Source: JABDJX01 sp039942715
GTDB lineage: Bacteria; Pseudomonadota; Alphaproteobacteria; Rhodobacterales; Rhodobacteraceae
DNA: 64,000 nt
Reading direction: 5' to 3'
NCBI GenBank assembly: GCA_039942715.1
Contig: JBDVBY010000010.1
Location: forward strand, 8,399-72,398
Positions 41,771-50,818 of the stretch are shown in pieces. Positions within the stretch are counted from its first letter, which is position 1, and every line of letters starts with the position of its first letter. Position numbers and translations under genes: made by a program. The notes below the pieces were generated by a model. The model was not told the origin of the DNA, did no database searches, and was given only the letters and a program-made list of their open reading frames with translations.

Positions 41771-42532
41771 TTAGGTGTCCGTTGCCGCGACGAACCGGAT
41801 ACCGGCCAATTGAAGGGCGAGACGCAGTTCGGGATCAGGCGCGGCATCACTTAGTATGCTTGTTTTCTTGCCAACATTAATGGTTGTTCGCCCAACCATT
41901 CCAAACTTGCTGCTGTCTGCCAAAATGAAGGACTTCGCCGAGTTCAACATCATCTTTTCGCGCAGTGCCGCAGTTTCCCGGGAGAAATCAGTGACAAGGT
42001 TGTCCGCACTCACTCCCGCCACGCCAATCAATGCAAAATCAGCCCGATACTTCTGAAGATGCTCGATCGCGTCGATCCCAAACACCGCATTTTCGCGCGG
42101 ATCCATGCGGCCTCCAAGCATGATAACTTCTTTTGCGGTTGGTCCGAACGTCAGCGCAATGCTCAGGTCATTGGTATAGATCGTCAGGTCCTTGTGCGTC
42201 CGTGCCAACCGTTCGCTGACCATCAATGTGGTCGAGCCACTGTCCACGATCACTGATGCCCCGTCCGGGATCAACTCAACGACAAAATTTGCGATAACAG
42301 ACTTGCCCGGATTATTGGCCCGCAATCGTTCTGCAAGCGGAGGTTCCCAATCCATCACACGGACTGCACCGCCGCGCACCTGATTTAGTCTGCCCTCTTC
42401 GGACAGCCTCTCGATATCTTTGCGCACCGTTTCACGCGTCACTCCCAGCTTCTCGGTAAGATCACGGATCGTTACGGTGGATTGGCGAGCAAGCTCCTGC
42501 ATGATGCGGGTGCGCCGTTCGTTGGCCAACAC
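41771..42532 (-). CDS. DeoR-family regulator (first)
   Basis: A 253-residue DeoR/GlpR-type repressor. The N-terminal helix-turn-helix is TIRDLTEKLGVTRETVRKDI and the C-terminal sugar-phosphate-sensing domain has DSGSTTLMVSERLA and ILADSSKFG, the effector-binding loops. It is first in line with the amine dehydrogenase and aepXVW on the - strand and divergent from the phosphonate monoester hydrolase-like gene. A tandem repeat just upstream of its start may be its operator. DeoR proteins usually respond to phosphorylated small molecules. Confidence 0.92.
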   Translation of the reverse strand: MLANERRTRIMQELARQSTVTIRDLTEKLGVTRETVRKDIERLSEEGRLNQVRGGAVRVMDWEPPLAERLRANNPGKSVIANFVVELIPDGASVIVDSGSTTLMVSERLARTHKDLTIYTNDLSIALTFGPTAKEVIMLGGRMDPRENAVFGIDAIEHLQKYRADFALIGVAGVSADNLVTDFSRETAALREKMMLNSAKSFILADSSKFGMVGRTTINVGKKTSILSDAAPDPELRLALQLAGIRFVAATDT

Positions 42533-42562
42533 GAGAGTCGTACTCCGGAATTAGAATGTTCC

Positions 42563-42582
42563 AGACGAACTTAGACGAATTC
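42563..42582. promoter_or_regulatory. tandem 10-bp direct repeat upstream of the first deoR gene
   Basis: AGACGAACTT (42563-42572) is followed at once by AGACGAATTC (42573-42582), matching at 8 of 10 positions. Helical-phase tandem repeats are typical of DeoR-type operators, and this one lies 31 bp before the deoR start in the divergent gap. Confidence 0.5.
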
Positions 42583-42716
42583 AGCGTCATTGTCAGATTA
42601 AACAAAAGGTCCGACGCTTGCGCTTCAGTTTCAAAGAGGTATCGCCAGATCCAATGTATCTGTGAAACCTATGGGCCGATAGGAAACAACGATTTTATAT
42701 ATAGGCAACTGCTGCC

Positions 42717-44234
42717 ATGATTGCCGACAGAAGCAGGAAATCCAACGTGCCATCCAAGTCGAATATTCTTCTGATCGTCATCGATCAATTCCGCGCCGAC
42801 CTATTGGACGGGGCCTTGGCCGAAACCGCAAATCTCAAAAACATCCAAGCATTGGCGACCGAGTGCAGCACATTTGGCGCACATTATACGGTTGTGACAC
42901 CCTGCGGTCCTTCGCGGGTATCCTTGTTTACTGGGCAATACGCGATGAACCATCGCGCGGTGCGCAACGGGACGCCTTTGCGCCACGACACTCCCAATCT
43001 TGCACGCGCATTGCGCGACGCGGGATATGATCCCTTGCTGTTCGGCTACACAGATGTCGCCCAAGATCCACGTGTTCTGGACGCCGAAGACCCGAAGCTG
43101 AACAGTTATGAGGAGCTGCTGCCAGGATTTACCGAAGCTCTGCGGCAGCGTCTTGAGAGCGATGACAGACCCTGGCGCGATCACCTGCGCGCTGCGGGGT
43201 ATGACGTGCCTGACGGAATGAACCTGTATGTTCCCGATGGCGATACCATCGACTCGCCCGCCCGCTATAAGGCCGAAGACAGTGACACGGCCTTCATGAC
43301 CGACCGTTTCCTTGAACGAATGAACACCGAAAATCCGGGCTGGTGCGCGACACTGACCTACATCCGACCCCATCCTCCTTTTGTGGCACCAGCGCCTTAC
43401 AATCAGATGTATGACCCAAGGCACTTACCGCCGAGCCGGCAGTCTGAAGACAAAAGCACGCATCCGTTTGTTGTAGCAGCGCGCGCGTCCCGATCAGCAG
43501 CAAGTACGGTTGAAGGATTTCCTGATCTGGAAGCCACTCCCGAGACAGTGGACACACTTCGGGCGCTCTATCTCGGGCTTGCAGCCGAAGTCGATCACCA
43601 CATCGGCCGCGTCGTGGATTGGCTGAAAAAAAGCGGACAGTGGGACGACACCATCATTGTGCTGACAGCCGATCATGGCGAGATGCTGGGCGACTTTGGA
43701 CTTTGGGGAAAGGGCACCTTTCATGACGCTGCTTTCCACGTACCTTTAATGATTCGCGTGCCTGGCCAAACGCCTCGGCGCATCGCAGCAATGACAGAAT
43801 CCGTCGATGTGGCACCCACTCTGCTGGATTTGGTCGGAGCAAAGATCCCGGATTCTATGAACGGAACAAGCCTGCGCAGCCTCTTGGAAACTGGCAAGGG
43901 TGGCAAAGCAGTGACGTTCTCCGAACATGACTTTGGCAATCCCGTGAAACCTTCGGGCTTACAGGCGCTTCTTAAGATTCCGGCCGCCGATTGCAACTTG
44001 GCAGTCTTGCGTACAGCGACCCACAGATTGGTACATTTCGCAGGCCCCCTTCCGCAGATCGCATTCGATATGACAGCCGCCGGAGAGCTAAGAAATATTT
44101 CATCGTCGCCCGAGGGAGAGGCGATTTGTCTTGATTTATCGCGTCAGATGCTTTGCCATCGGATGATGAATCCCGAAAGCACCTTTGCAAAGACGATGGT
44201 GACAGACCGGGGCGTCAAAAGGGGAACTGCTTGA
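42717..44234 (+). CDS. phosphonate monoester hydrolase-like sulfatase-family enzyme
   Basis: A 505-residue alkaline-phosphatase-superfamily hydrolase. Cys63 in VVTPCGPSRVSLFTG fits the C-x-P-x-R formylglycine motif. Metal residues are in LLIVIDQFRADLL and LTADHGEMLGD, and YIRPHPPFVAPAPY is characteristic of phosphonate monoester hydrolases/phosphodiesterases rather than simple arylsulfatases. No signal peptide is seen, so it is probably cytoplasmic. The start is ATG 42717 or, with a better AGGAA signal, GTG 42747. It precedes a five-gene oligopeptide-type ABC system by 226 bp and faces a DeoR gene. Likely role: hydrolysing an imported phosphonate or phosphate ester. Confidence 0.82.
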   Translation: MIADRSRKSNVPSKSNILLIVIDQFRADLLDGALAETANLKNIQALATECSTFGAHYTVVTPCGPSRVSLFTGQYAMNHRAVRNGTPLRHDTPNLARALRDAGYDPLLFGYTDVAQDPRVLDAEDPKLNSYEELLPGFTEALRQRLESDDRPWRDHLRAAGYDVPDGMNLYVPDGDTIDSPARYKAEDSDTAFMTDRFLERMNTENPGWCATLTYIRPHPPFVAPAPYNQMYDPRHLPPSRQSEDKSTHPFVVAARASRSAASTVEGFPDLEATPETVDTLRALYLGLAAEVDHHIGRVVDWLKKSGQWDDTIIVLTADHGEMLGDFGLWGKGTFHDAAFHVPLMIRVPGQTPRRIAAMTESVDVAPTLLDLVGAKIPDSMNGTSLRSLLETGKGGKAVTFSEHDFGNPVKPSGLQALLKIPAADCNLAVLRTATHRLVHFAGPLPQIAFDMTAAGELRNISSSPEGEAICLDLSRQMLCHRMMNPESTFAKTMVTDRGVKRGTA

Positions 44235-44460
44235 ATCTGCCAATTCGATCATATTTTTCAGTGTCGTTCTGCTGTGACATTGGGAAGCGACGTTCAGCTA
44301 TGGGTTGGGCGGGCATTGGTTCAATGAAGGGGGTTTTGAGGAACAGCTGGCCGAGCTCGCTGTTTGAAGATGCCCGCGTCTACGTGCTGCCTTATCGGCA
44401 TGCATCAAAGAAGCGCGACACAAAGTCTGCGCACATAACAAGTAATCAACAGGAGAGAAG

Positions 44461-46500
44461 ATGAAACGTATACTCTTAACAGGTGTGGCTGTGATTGTTC
44501 TGCCGGGCATGGCTGTTGCCAATTGCCCTGGGATCACACTTGCCGACATGGGTGGTGTGGCGCCGGGCGCACATCTCCAGCAATATGATCTTGCCGAATT
44601 CCAGTCCGCTGCGGGCTGCACAATGGAATTTTCAGGAAACCCCGAAGCCGACGCGTTGAACGCGCGCATTCAGGGCAACGGTGATCTTCCACCACTGGCC
44701 GAGCGCCTGCCTTCCGAGCCTCTCGTCATGGTGCCTTACGAGAGCGTCGGCAAATACGGTGGCGAACTGGATGTTCTATCGAATGCGACCGAAGCCGGGA
44801 CATCCGACTTCCTTTCGGTGCGCCATGTAAACCTCGTGCGCTATTCAGACGATCTGCAAACCATTGTACCGAACGTCGCAAAGTCTTGGGAGTGGAATGA
44901 CGACTTCACGCAGCTAACGTTCAAGTTGCGCGCGGGACATAAGTGGTCTGACGGTGCACCGTTTACCAGTGCTGACATCAAGTTCTGGCACGATAACCTA
45001 CACATGGATTCAAATATCTTTGAGACGCCGAAAGACTATGTGACCGTGGCGGGCGAACGGATGACCGTGGACGCACCGGACGAGACAACTGTTGTGTTCA
45101 ACCTTCCGGCTCCAAAACCCGGACTTCTGGCACACTTCGCAACACACTTTGGTCAAGGCTTCCAACCCAAGCACTTCTTGGGCCAATTCCACCCAGATGT
45201 GAACGCAGATGCCGACAGCTATGCTCAAAGCCTTGGGTTTGAAAACGGCTATGATGCGATCAAGGCCTATTGGGGCAACTCGGACTGGACAGATACGCCA
45301 TCGCCGATGCTGTCCAAGCCTGATCTAGTCGACGGTTTGCCCAAAGCCACTCTGCCAACTCTGGAATCGCATATCTACGTGCGAGACACGACCGAAGGCC
45401 GCTATCTGGTTGCCAACCCATACTTCTTCCAGGTTGACACAATGGGCCAGCAGTTGCCGTATATCTCGACCCAGGACGAGCTTTACATCAACGACAACGA
45501 AGTGCGCATCCTGAAGTTGGTCAATGGCGAGATCGACTATAAATCGCAGTCTCTACAGTTGGCTTCGGCACCTATCCTTCTGGAAAATCAGGAAAAATCA
45601 AACTACTCGATCTACCTGCGTCCAGAAATTACCATCAGCCCGTTTGGCTTCAATGTGACCCACGAAGACCCCGCCAAACGCGAAGTCTTCAATAACCTTA
45701 AGTTCCGCGAAGCGATGTCTGTCGCGATCAATCGGGACGAGTTGAACGAGGTCGCATTCTTCGGTCAAGGCACACCGCAGCAATATGTCGGTTTTTCGCC
45801 TTTGCCTGAATTTGTCGATCAGTCTTGGCTGACCTACAAAACCGAATTTGATCAAGCCGCTGCAAATGCCGCTTTGGATGAAATCGGCATGGCCGACACA
45901 GATGGGGATGGATTCCGCGAGCTGCCAAACGGCGACAAGCTGGTCCTAAACATGAACTTCTCGACACAAGGTATCGCCGGACAGACCGTCGAACTTGTCG
46001 CACAACACTGGGCCGATGTTGGAATTCAGTCTGTCGTCAAGGAAGTCACGCCGGATGAATATCGCTCGGCGCAATCCTCGAACCAGCTTGATGTCGCGAT
46101 GTGGCGCAAGTCACAGCCTTTAGCGATTGTCCTTGGTAACAACGAGCTTTGGGTCCCGCCCTACGAGAACTATTTCGGAGGACGCAACGCCATGCTTTGG
46201 GCTGAATGGGTTGACTCGAACGGCTCTTCGGGCGTCGAGCCGCCGGCATGGGCCAAGCAGATGATGGACGACATCAACACGCTTCAGTCCGCCGATCAAT
46301 CCAGTCAGGAGTTCAGTGACACCGCCAACCGAATGGTTGAAGCGATGGCCACGAACCTGTTGTTCATCGGTACCGTCAATGCACCGGCGCCGATTTATCG
46401 GAACAACGCTCTGATGAACTTTGCGGACTTCAAGACGCATTCTTACGAGTACTACCGGACCTATCCGTACCGTGCCACGCTTTGGTGGCTGGACGAATAA
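44461..46500 (+). CDS. oligopeptide-type ABC transporter substrate-binding protein (large)
   Basis: A 679-residue periplasmic protein of solute-binding family 5 with a signal peptide (about 1-20, ending AVAN). The core family stretch is WEWNDDFTQLTFKLRAGHKWSDGAPFTSADIKFWHDN, split over residues around 140-180. It has about 100 extra N-terminal residues with a Cys pair before the usual first lobe, and is about 150 residues longer than DppA/OppA. The ligand is probably not an ordinary peptide, given the hydrolase upstream and phosphonate setting. GGAGAG lies just before the ATG. Confidence 0.9.
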   Translation: MKRILLTGVAVIVLPGMAVANCPGITLADMGGVAPGAHLQQYDLAEFQSAAGCTMEFSGNPEADALNARIQGNGDLPPLAERLPSEPLVMVPYESVGKYGGELDVLSNATEAGTSDFLSVRHVNLVRYSDDLQTIVPNVAKSWEWNDDFTQLTFKLRAGHKWSDGAPFTSADIKFWHDNLHMDSNIFETPKDYVTVAGERMTVDAPDETTVVFNLPAPKPGLLAHFATHFGQGFQPKHFLGQFHPDVNADADSYAQSLGFENGYDAIKAYWGNSDWTDTPSPMLSKPDLVDGLPKATLPTLESHIYVRDTTEGRYLVANPYFFQVDTMGQQLPYISTQDELYINDNEVRILKLVNGEIDYKSQSLQLASAPILLENQEKSNYSIYLRPEITISPFGFNVTHEDPAKREVFNNLKFREAMSVAINRDELNEVAFFGQGTPQQYVGFSPLPEFVDQSWLTYKTEFDQAAANAALDEIGMADTDGDGFRELPNGDKLVLNMNFSTQGIAGQTVELVAQHWADVGIQSVVKEVTPDEYRSAQSSNQLDVAMWRKSQPLAIVLGNNELWVPPYENYFGGRNAMLWAEWVDSNGSSGVEPPAWAKQMMDDINTLQSADQSSQEFSDTANRMVEAMATNLLFIGTVNAPAPIYRNNALMNFADFKTHSYEYYRTYPYRATLWWLDE

Positions 46501-46526
46501 GCCGAGGTTTGCTCTGATAACATTGC

Positions 46527-46548
46527 CGCGGGCAGTCACCTGCCCGCG
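46527..46548 (+). promoter_or_regulatory. stem-loop after the oligopeptide-type binding-protein gene
   Basis: A perfect 9-bp GC-rich stem (CGCGGGCAG 46527-46535, CTGCCCGCG 46540-46548) with a TCAC tetraloop and no T tract. It is 26 nt past the binding-protein stop and before the permease gene. Confidence 0.75.
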
Positions 46549-46598
46549 ACCTTAGGGACAGCGCCGCCAGAACGAAAGAGCGGCGACAGGGGAATACG

Positions 46599-47606
46599 AT
46601 GCTGAACTTTGCGCGTTTTGTGTTCACGCGCGCCGTCATGGCGCTGATCACGCTCATAATCGTATCGCTGGTTGTATTCTCATTGATGGAACTTGTGCCC
46701 GGCGACTGTGCCGAACGCTATTTAGCTTTCAAGAATACCCAAGGGTCCAGCATCCAGATCGCGAACGAGCTGGAAGCCGAACGCCAGCGTCTTGGACTTG
46801 ACCGGCCCTACATGGAGCGATGGGCAGGATGGATTGTCGGCGCTTTTCAGGGTGAATTTGGTGACAGCTGCATCCTGCGCGTAAACATCGCCGACCTTTT
46901 GGGCGACAAGTTCTGGCTTTCGCTCTTGATCTGCCTCGCCTCTCTCGCTCTGGCCTATACCATCGCCATACCTGTCGGCATTATTGCCGTCGCGTCGAAT
47001 AATGCTTTCCTGAACAATACATTGCGCATCGTCAGCTACCTGGGCTTGGCCATGCCGAACTTTCTTTTGGCGCTCATCATCATGCTATTTGCAACGGTCT
47101 GGTTCGGCGAAACCCTGACCGGGCTGTTCAGTGACGAATATCGGGACGCGCCTTGGAGTTGGGGAAAGGTGCTTGATTTGTTGTCGCACGCGTGGCTGCC
47201 AATCTTTATCCTTGGGTGGTCAGCGACCGCCTTCGCCCTGCAAACCGTTCGCGCTTTGATGTCCGATGAAATCGGCAAGCTTTACGTCACTGCCGCCGCC
47301 GCGCGGGGAGTACACGGACGCAAGCTTCTTTGGGGCTATCCGGCGCGCCATGCGCTTGGGCCTATCGTCAACTCACTTGGTTTCGACCTCAACCGCATTT
47401 TTAACGAATTGCCGATCGTGGCGCTGATCCTGGTCATGACCGATGCCGGTGCGCTTTTGATCGAGGCATTGGCACGCTCGAACGATCAGCAGCTAGCCGG
47501 AGCAATCATTTTCCTTTTGACCGCCTCCATTGTGGCGCTCAACTTTTTCACCGACGTGCTTTTGGCGGTCATTGACCCGCGCGTCCGCAACAGCATCGTG
47601 CGTTGA
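46599..47606 (+). CDS. ABC transporter permease (DppB-like)
   Basis: A 335-residue inner-membrane permease with six hydrophobic segments. The first periplasmic loop holds the usual DppB start (VPGDCAERYLA, then RLGLDRPYMERWAGWIVGAFQGEFGDS), and the cytoplasmic EAA-type loop is LYVTAAAARGVHGRKLLWGYPARHAL. AGGGGA lies about 6 nt before the ATG. It pairs with the next gene to form the translocation channel. Confidence 0.92.
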   Translation: MLNFARFVFTRAVMALITLIIVSLVVFSLMELVPGDCAERYLAFKNTQGSSIQIANELEAERQRLGLDRPYMERWAGWIVGAFQGEFGDSCILRVNIADLLGDKFWLSLLICLASLALAYTIAIPVGIIAVASNNAFLNNTLRIVSYLGLAMPNFLLALIIMLFATVWFGETLTGLFSDEYRDAPWSWGKVLDLLSHAWLPIFILGWSATAFALQTVRALMSDEIGKLYVTAAAARGVHGRKLLWGYPARHALGPIVNSLGFDLNRIFNELPIVALILVMTDAGALLIEALARSNDQQLAGAIIFLLTASIVALNFFTDVLLAVIDPRVRNSIVR

Positions 47607-47609
47607 TCC

Positions 47610-48764
47610 ATGACCATAGACACCACAAACACACCCGCCCCCGGCACCAAAGATCAAAAGGCGAAAGAGGCCTATTTTACCGCTTCTCAGGGCCAGTTGA
47701 TCTGGGCGCGGTTCAAAAAGCAGCGCTCTGCGTTAATCGCGGCCTGCGTTCTGATCGTGCTGATCATATCCGGGGTTTTCGCGCCTTTCCTGTCGCCCTA
47801 TGACCCGACAGTTGCCGGGCGAGACAAGGATTATACCAACGGCGCGCCGCAAATTCCCGAGTTCTGCGACAAGAACGGGTGCTCGCTGCGCCCCTTCATT
47901 CACACCGTTGAACGCGAGCGTTCCATGGCCACCAACTTTAGATGGGTGACCACGATTAACGAAGACGAGCGCAATTATCTTACTTTTTTCCCGAAGGGCG
48001 ACGACTACGAACTGTTCGGCTTTATCCGCAGCGACCGGCACCTCTTTGGCGTGGAGACCGGTAAAATACACCTCTTTGGCACCGACGAAGACGGACAGGA
48101 CATCTTTAGTCGGACGCTTCATGCTATTTGGACATCACTGCAAGTCGGCACCATCGGGGTTTTTATTGCCTTTGTGCTGGCTCTTATCATCGGAGGGGTG
48201 TCCGGCTACTACGGGGGCTGGATAGACAGCGTGATTCAGATGATCACCGACGCTGTCCGAACAGTTCCCGCAATCCCTCTGTTCATGGCCGTGGCCGCAT
48301 TCATGCCCGCAGAGATGTCGGCTGAAGCGCGATTTTTCTACATATCCATTATTTTGGGATTCATCGGATGGCCAACCTTGGCGCGCCGCATTCGCACCCA
48401 TCTTCTGACTGAACGGAACCAAGAGTACGTTCTTGCAGCGCAACTGTCCGGAGCCTCGTCATCTCATGTCATTCGGCGCCACTTGCTACCGTCATTCACC
48501 AGCTACATCATCGTCGATCTGGTGATTTCCTTCCCCTATATGGTCCTAAGCGAGACGGCCCTGTCTTTCATTGGGCTTGGCTTGAAAGACCCGGTTTCGT
48601 CCCTGGGCGTAATGCTGCAAAAGGCAACGTCAGCCGATGTCATGTTGAACTATCAGTGGTACTTCATCCCGGTATTCTTCTTCATCGCTCTTGTGATGGC
48701 TTTCGTTTTCGTCGGCGACGGATTGCGAGACGCCGCTGACCCCTACTCGGAGACGAACAAGTGA
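47610..48764 (+). CDS. ABC transporter permease (DppC-like) with long periplasmic insertion
   Basis: A 384-residue permease. After the first helix (about 40-60) comes LSPYDPTVAG, then about 90 residues outside the membrane, including a Cys pair in EFCDKNGCSLRP, before the conserved FGTDEDGQDIFSR. Typical DppC proteins have only about 30 residues here; YejE-like permeases also carry insertions. The EAA-type loop is YVLAAQLSGASSSHVIRRHL. It starts 3 nt after dppB and overlaps the ATPase start by 4 bp (GTGA). The insertion may match the enlarged binding protein. Confidence 0.9.
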   Translation: MTIDTTNTPAPGTKDQKAKEAYFTASQGQLIWARFKKQRSALIAACVLIVLIISGVFAPFLSPYDPTVAGRDKDYTNGAPQIPEFCDKNGCSLRPFIHTVERERSMATNFRWVTTINEDERNYLTFFPKGDDYELFGFIRSDRHLFGVETGKIHLFGTDEDGQDIFSRTLHAIWTSLQVGTIGVFIAFVLALIIGGVSGYYGGWIDSVIQMITDAVRTVPAIPLFMAVAAFMPAEMSAEARFFYISIILGFIGWPTLARRIRTHLLTERNQEYVLAAQLSGASSSHVIRRHLLPSFTSYIIVDLVISFPYMVLSETALSFIGLGLKDPVSSLGVMLQKATSADVMLNYQWYFIPVFFFIALVMAFVFVGDGLRDAADPYSETNK

Positions 48765-49756
48765 GCGCGCTAATCGATATTCAGAACCTGACGCTGCAAT
48801 TCCGAACCGACGAAGGGCTGATCACAGCGGTCGAGGACGTTTCTTTTTCGCTGAACAAGGGAGAAGTGATGGGGCTTGTGGGCGAAAGCGGGTCGGGAAA
48901 ATCTGTCACCGCAAAGGCGTTGATGCACCTGAACGCACGTAACGCAGTTTATGGGCCTCAGTCCAAAATCACACTCCATACCGGTAACGGCGAAGTCGAT
49001 GTACTGTCATTGAAGACTGCGCGCGAGCTGATGGTCGTTCGCGGCAGTGCAATTTCTATGATCTTTCAGGAACCAATGGCATCTTTTGCTCCCGCTATCA
49101 CCATTGGCAAACAAATGGTCGAACAGCTTCAGCTTCATTCCAGCATGTCCAAGGCCCAAGCAAAGGAGATCTCGGTTGAAATGCTGGATCGAGTCGGTAT
49201 CTCGGATGCCTCTCGGCGTTTCGAGCAATATGCTTTCGAGTTATCCGGAGGCATGCGTCAACGAGCGATGATCGCTATGGCGCTTTCGACCAAACCTTCG
49301 CTTTTGATCGCTGATGAGCCCACCACCGCGCTAGACGTCACCATTCAGGCACAAGTGATCGACCTGATGAAAGACCTGGTGAACGAGTTCCACATGGGGA
49401 TTGTCTTTATCACCCACGACCTTGGCGTTGTCGCCCAGACCTGTGACCGTGTGAACGTGATGTATCTGGGGCGCCTGATCGAAGAAGGACCGGTGCGCGA
49501 GGTCATTGGCAACCCCAAGCACCCATATACCCAAGGATTAATCGCTGCCTTGCCAAAACTTGACGACCTTGACCAGCAGCTGACGCCTGTGCCGGGGGAT
49601 ATCCCCTCACCACTGGAACGCCCGCCGGGATGTGTATTCAACACGCGCTGCAGCCAGGTCGTCGGCCTCGAGTGTTCCCGACAAACACCTCATGAAATCG
49701 CCGTTGATCCTGATCACAAGGTTGCATGTCATATCTATGGAGAGGCCACAGAATGA
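48761..49756 (+). CDS. ABC transporter ATP-binding protein (DppD-like)
   Basis: A 331-residue ABC ATPase. Walker A is GESGSGKS, the signature is LSGGMRQRAMIAMAL, Walker B is LLIADEPTTALDVT and the C-terminal oligopeptide-type domain has PLERPPGCVFNTRCSQ with cysteines. It starts with GTG overlapping the DppC stop and overlaps the next ATPase gene by 4 bp. Together with DppF it energises the transporter. Confidence 0.95.
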   Translation: MSALIDIQNLTLQFRTDEGLITAVEDVSFSLNKGEVMGLVGESGSGKSVTAKALMHLNARNAVYGPQSKITLHTGNGEVDVLSLKTARELMVVRGSAISMIFQEPMASFAPAITIGKQMVEQLQLHSSMSKAQAKEISVEMLDRVGISDASRRFEQYAFELSGGMRQRAMIAMALSTKPSLLIADEPTTALDVTIQAQVIDLMKDLVNEFHMGIVFITHDLGVVAQTCDRVNVMYLGRLIEEGPVREVIGNPKHPYTQGLIAALPKLDDLDQQLTPVPGDIPSPLERPPGCVFNTRCSQVVGLECSRQTPHEIAVDPDHKVACHIYGEATE

Positions 49757-50754
49757 CCAATACTCTGATCCGTGCCCAAGGCCTGTCTGTCGGATTTACA
49801 ATCAATAAAGGGCTGTTTGGCAAATTTATTCTGAAAGCGGTCGACGATGTGACGATTCATATCGAGAACGGCAGTTTCTTCGGATTAGTGGGCGAATCTG
49901 GTTCTGGCAAAACGACACTGGGGCGCGCTCTTCTCAAGGCGGTCCCGATAACTGGCGGATCAGCACATTACGAAGATGGCGAGGTCGCCTATGATCTCGA
50001 GCAGATGACCAAGGCCGAACTAAAAGACTACCGGAAACGTGCCCAGCTTATCTTTCAGGACCCATATGCCGCGCTGTCACCACGCATGACCGTGCGCGAT
50101 ATCATTGCAGAACCGCTTGAAGTAATGGGATTGACGAAAAATCGGCAGGAAACTGATGAACGCGTCCGAGAGATAGCCGCTAAATGCCGACTGAATCTTG
50201 AACACCTTCGCCGCTTCCCGCACGCTTTCTCTGGCGGACAGCGCCAAAGGATTTCGATTGCCCGAGCTCTAGTCTCTGACCCGAATTTTGTGGTCGCCGA
50301 CGAAAGCGTTGCGGCGCTTGATGTGTCTATTCAGGCTGACGTACTGAACCTTTTGAAGGAACTTCAGCGCGACCTTGGAATCACCTTTATGTTCATCAGC
50401 CACGATCTGTCGGTCGTTGCCCATACCTGCGATCATGTCGCGGTCATGTACTTGGGCCGCCTCGTGGAAACGGCTCCGACCCGTCAACTGTTTTCTGCCC
50501 CGCGCCACCCTTACACCAAGGCATTGTTTTCCGCGATTCCGTCGCTGGATCCTGATGATCGAGGTCAAGCTCAGAAACTCGAAGGCGAAATCCCGTCGCC
50601 GATGAACCAGCCACCGGGGTGCAAATTCCATACGCGCTGTCCCCACGTCATTGACGTCTGTAAGACGAAGGAACCAGAGCTGGAAGGCGACGGGTCTGGG
50701 CACGAGGTATCGTGTCACCGCTGGAAAGACTTGATGGAGACTGTTCCGGCCTAA
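49753..50754 (+). CDS. ABC transporter ATP-binding protein (DppF-like)
   Basis: A 333-residue ABC ATPase with Walker A GESGSGKTT, signature FSGGQRQRISIARALV, Walker B FVVADESVAALDVS and the C-terminal PMNQPPGCKFHTRCPH motif. In Walker B the residue after Asp-Glu is Ser, then Val, which is common in DppF proteins. The ATG overlaps the DppD stop (ATGA); an earlier in-frame start at 49726 lies inside dppD and is not used. It is the last gene of the transporter operon. Confidence 0.95.
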   Translation: MTNTLIRAQGLSVGFTINKGLFGKFILKAVDDVTIHIENGSFFGLVGESGSGKTTLGRALLKAVPITGGSAHYEDGEVAYDLEQMTKAELKDYRKRAQLIFQDPYAALSPRMTVRDIIAEPLEVMGLTKNRQETDERVREIAAKCRLNLEHLRRFPHAFSGGQRQRISIARALVSDPNFVVADESVAALDVSIQADVLNLLKELQRDLGITFMFISHDLSVVAHTCDHVAVMYLGRLVETAPTRQLFSAPRHPYTKALFSAIPSLDPDDRGQAQKLEGEIPSPMNQPPGCKFHTRCPHVIDVCKTKEPELEGDGSGHEVSCHRWKDLMETVPA

Positions 50755-50795
50755 CCTATTCCTAAAAAGGGTGCAGCCAAAAGACAGCGGCAGTC

Positions 50796-50818
50796 CCTAG
50801 CAAGCTTAGAAAGCTAGG
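50796..50818. terminator. possible bidirectional terminator between dppF-like and second deoR genes
   Basis: CCTAGC (50796-50801) pairs with GCTAGG (50813-50818) with an 11-nt loop between two convergent genes. There is no T run on either side and one arm enters the deoR end, so this is weak. Confidence 0.3.

Noticed and set aside
42801..43424. 207-codon open frame opposite the phosphonate monoester hydrolase-like gene
   Set aside because: No motif or ribosome binding site; the + strand has the full hydrolase signature.
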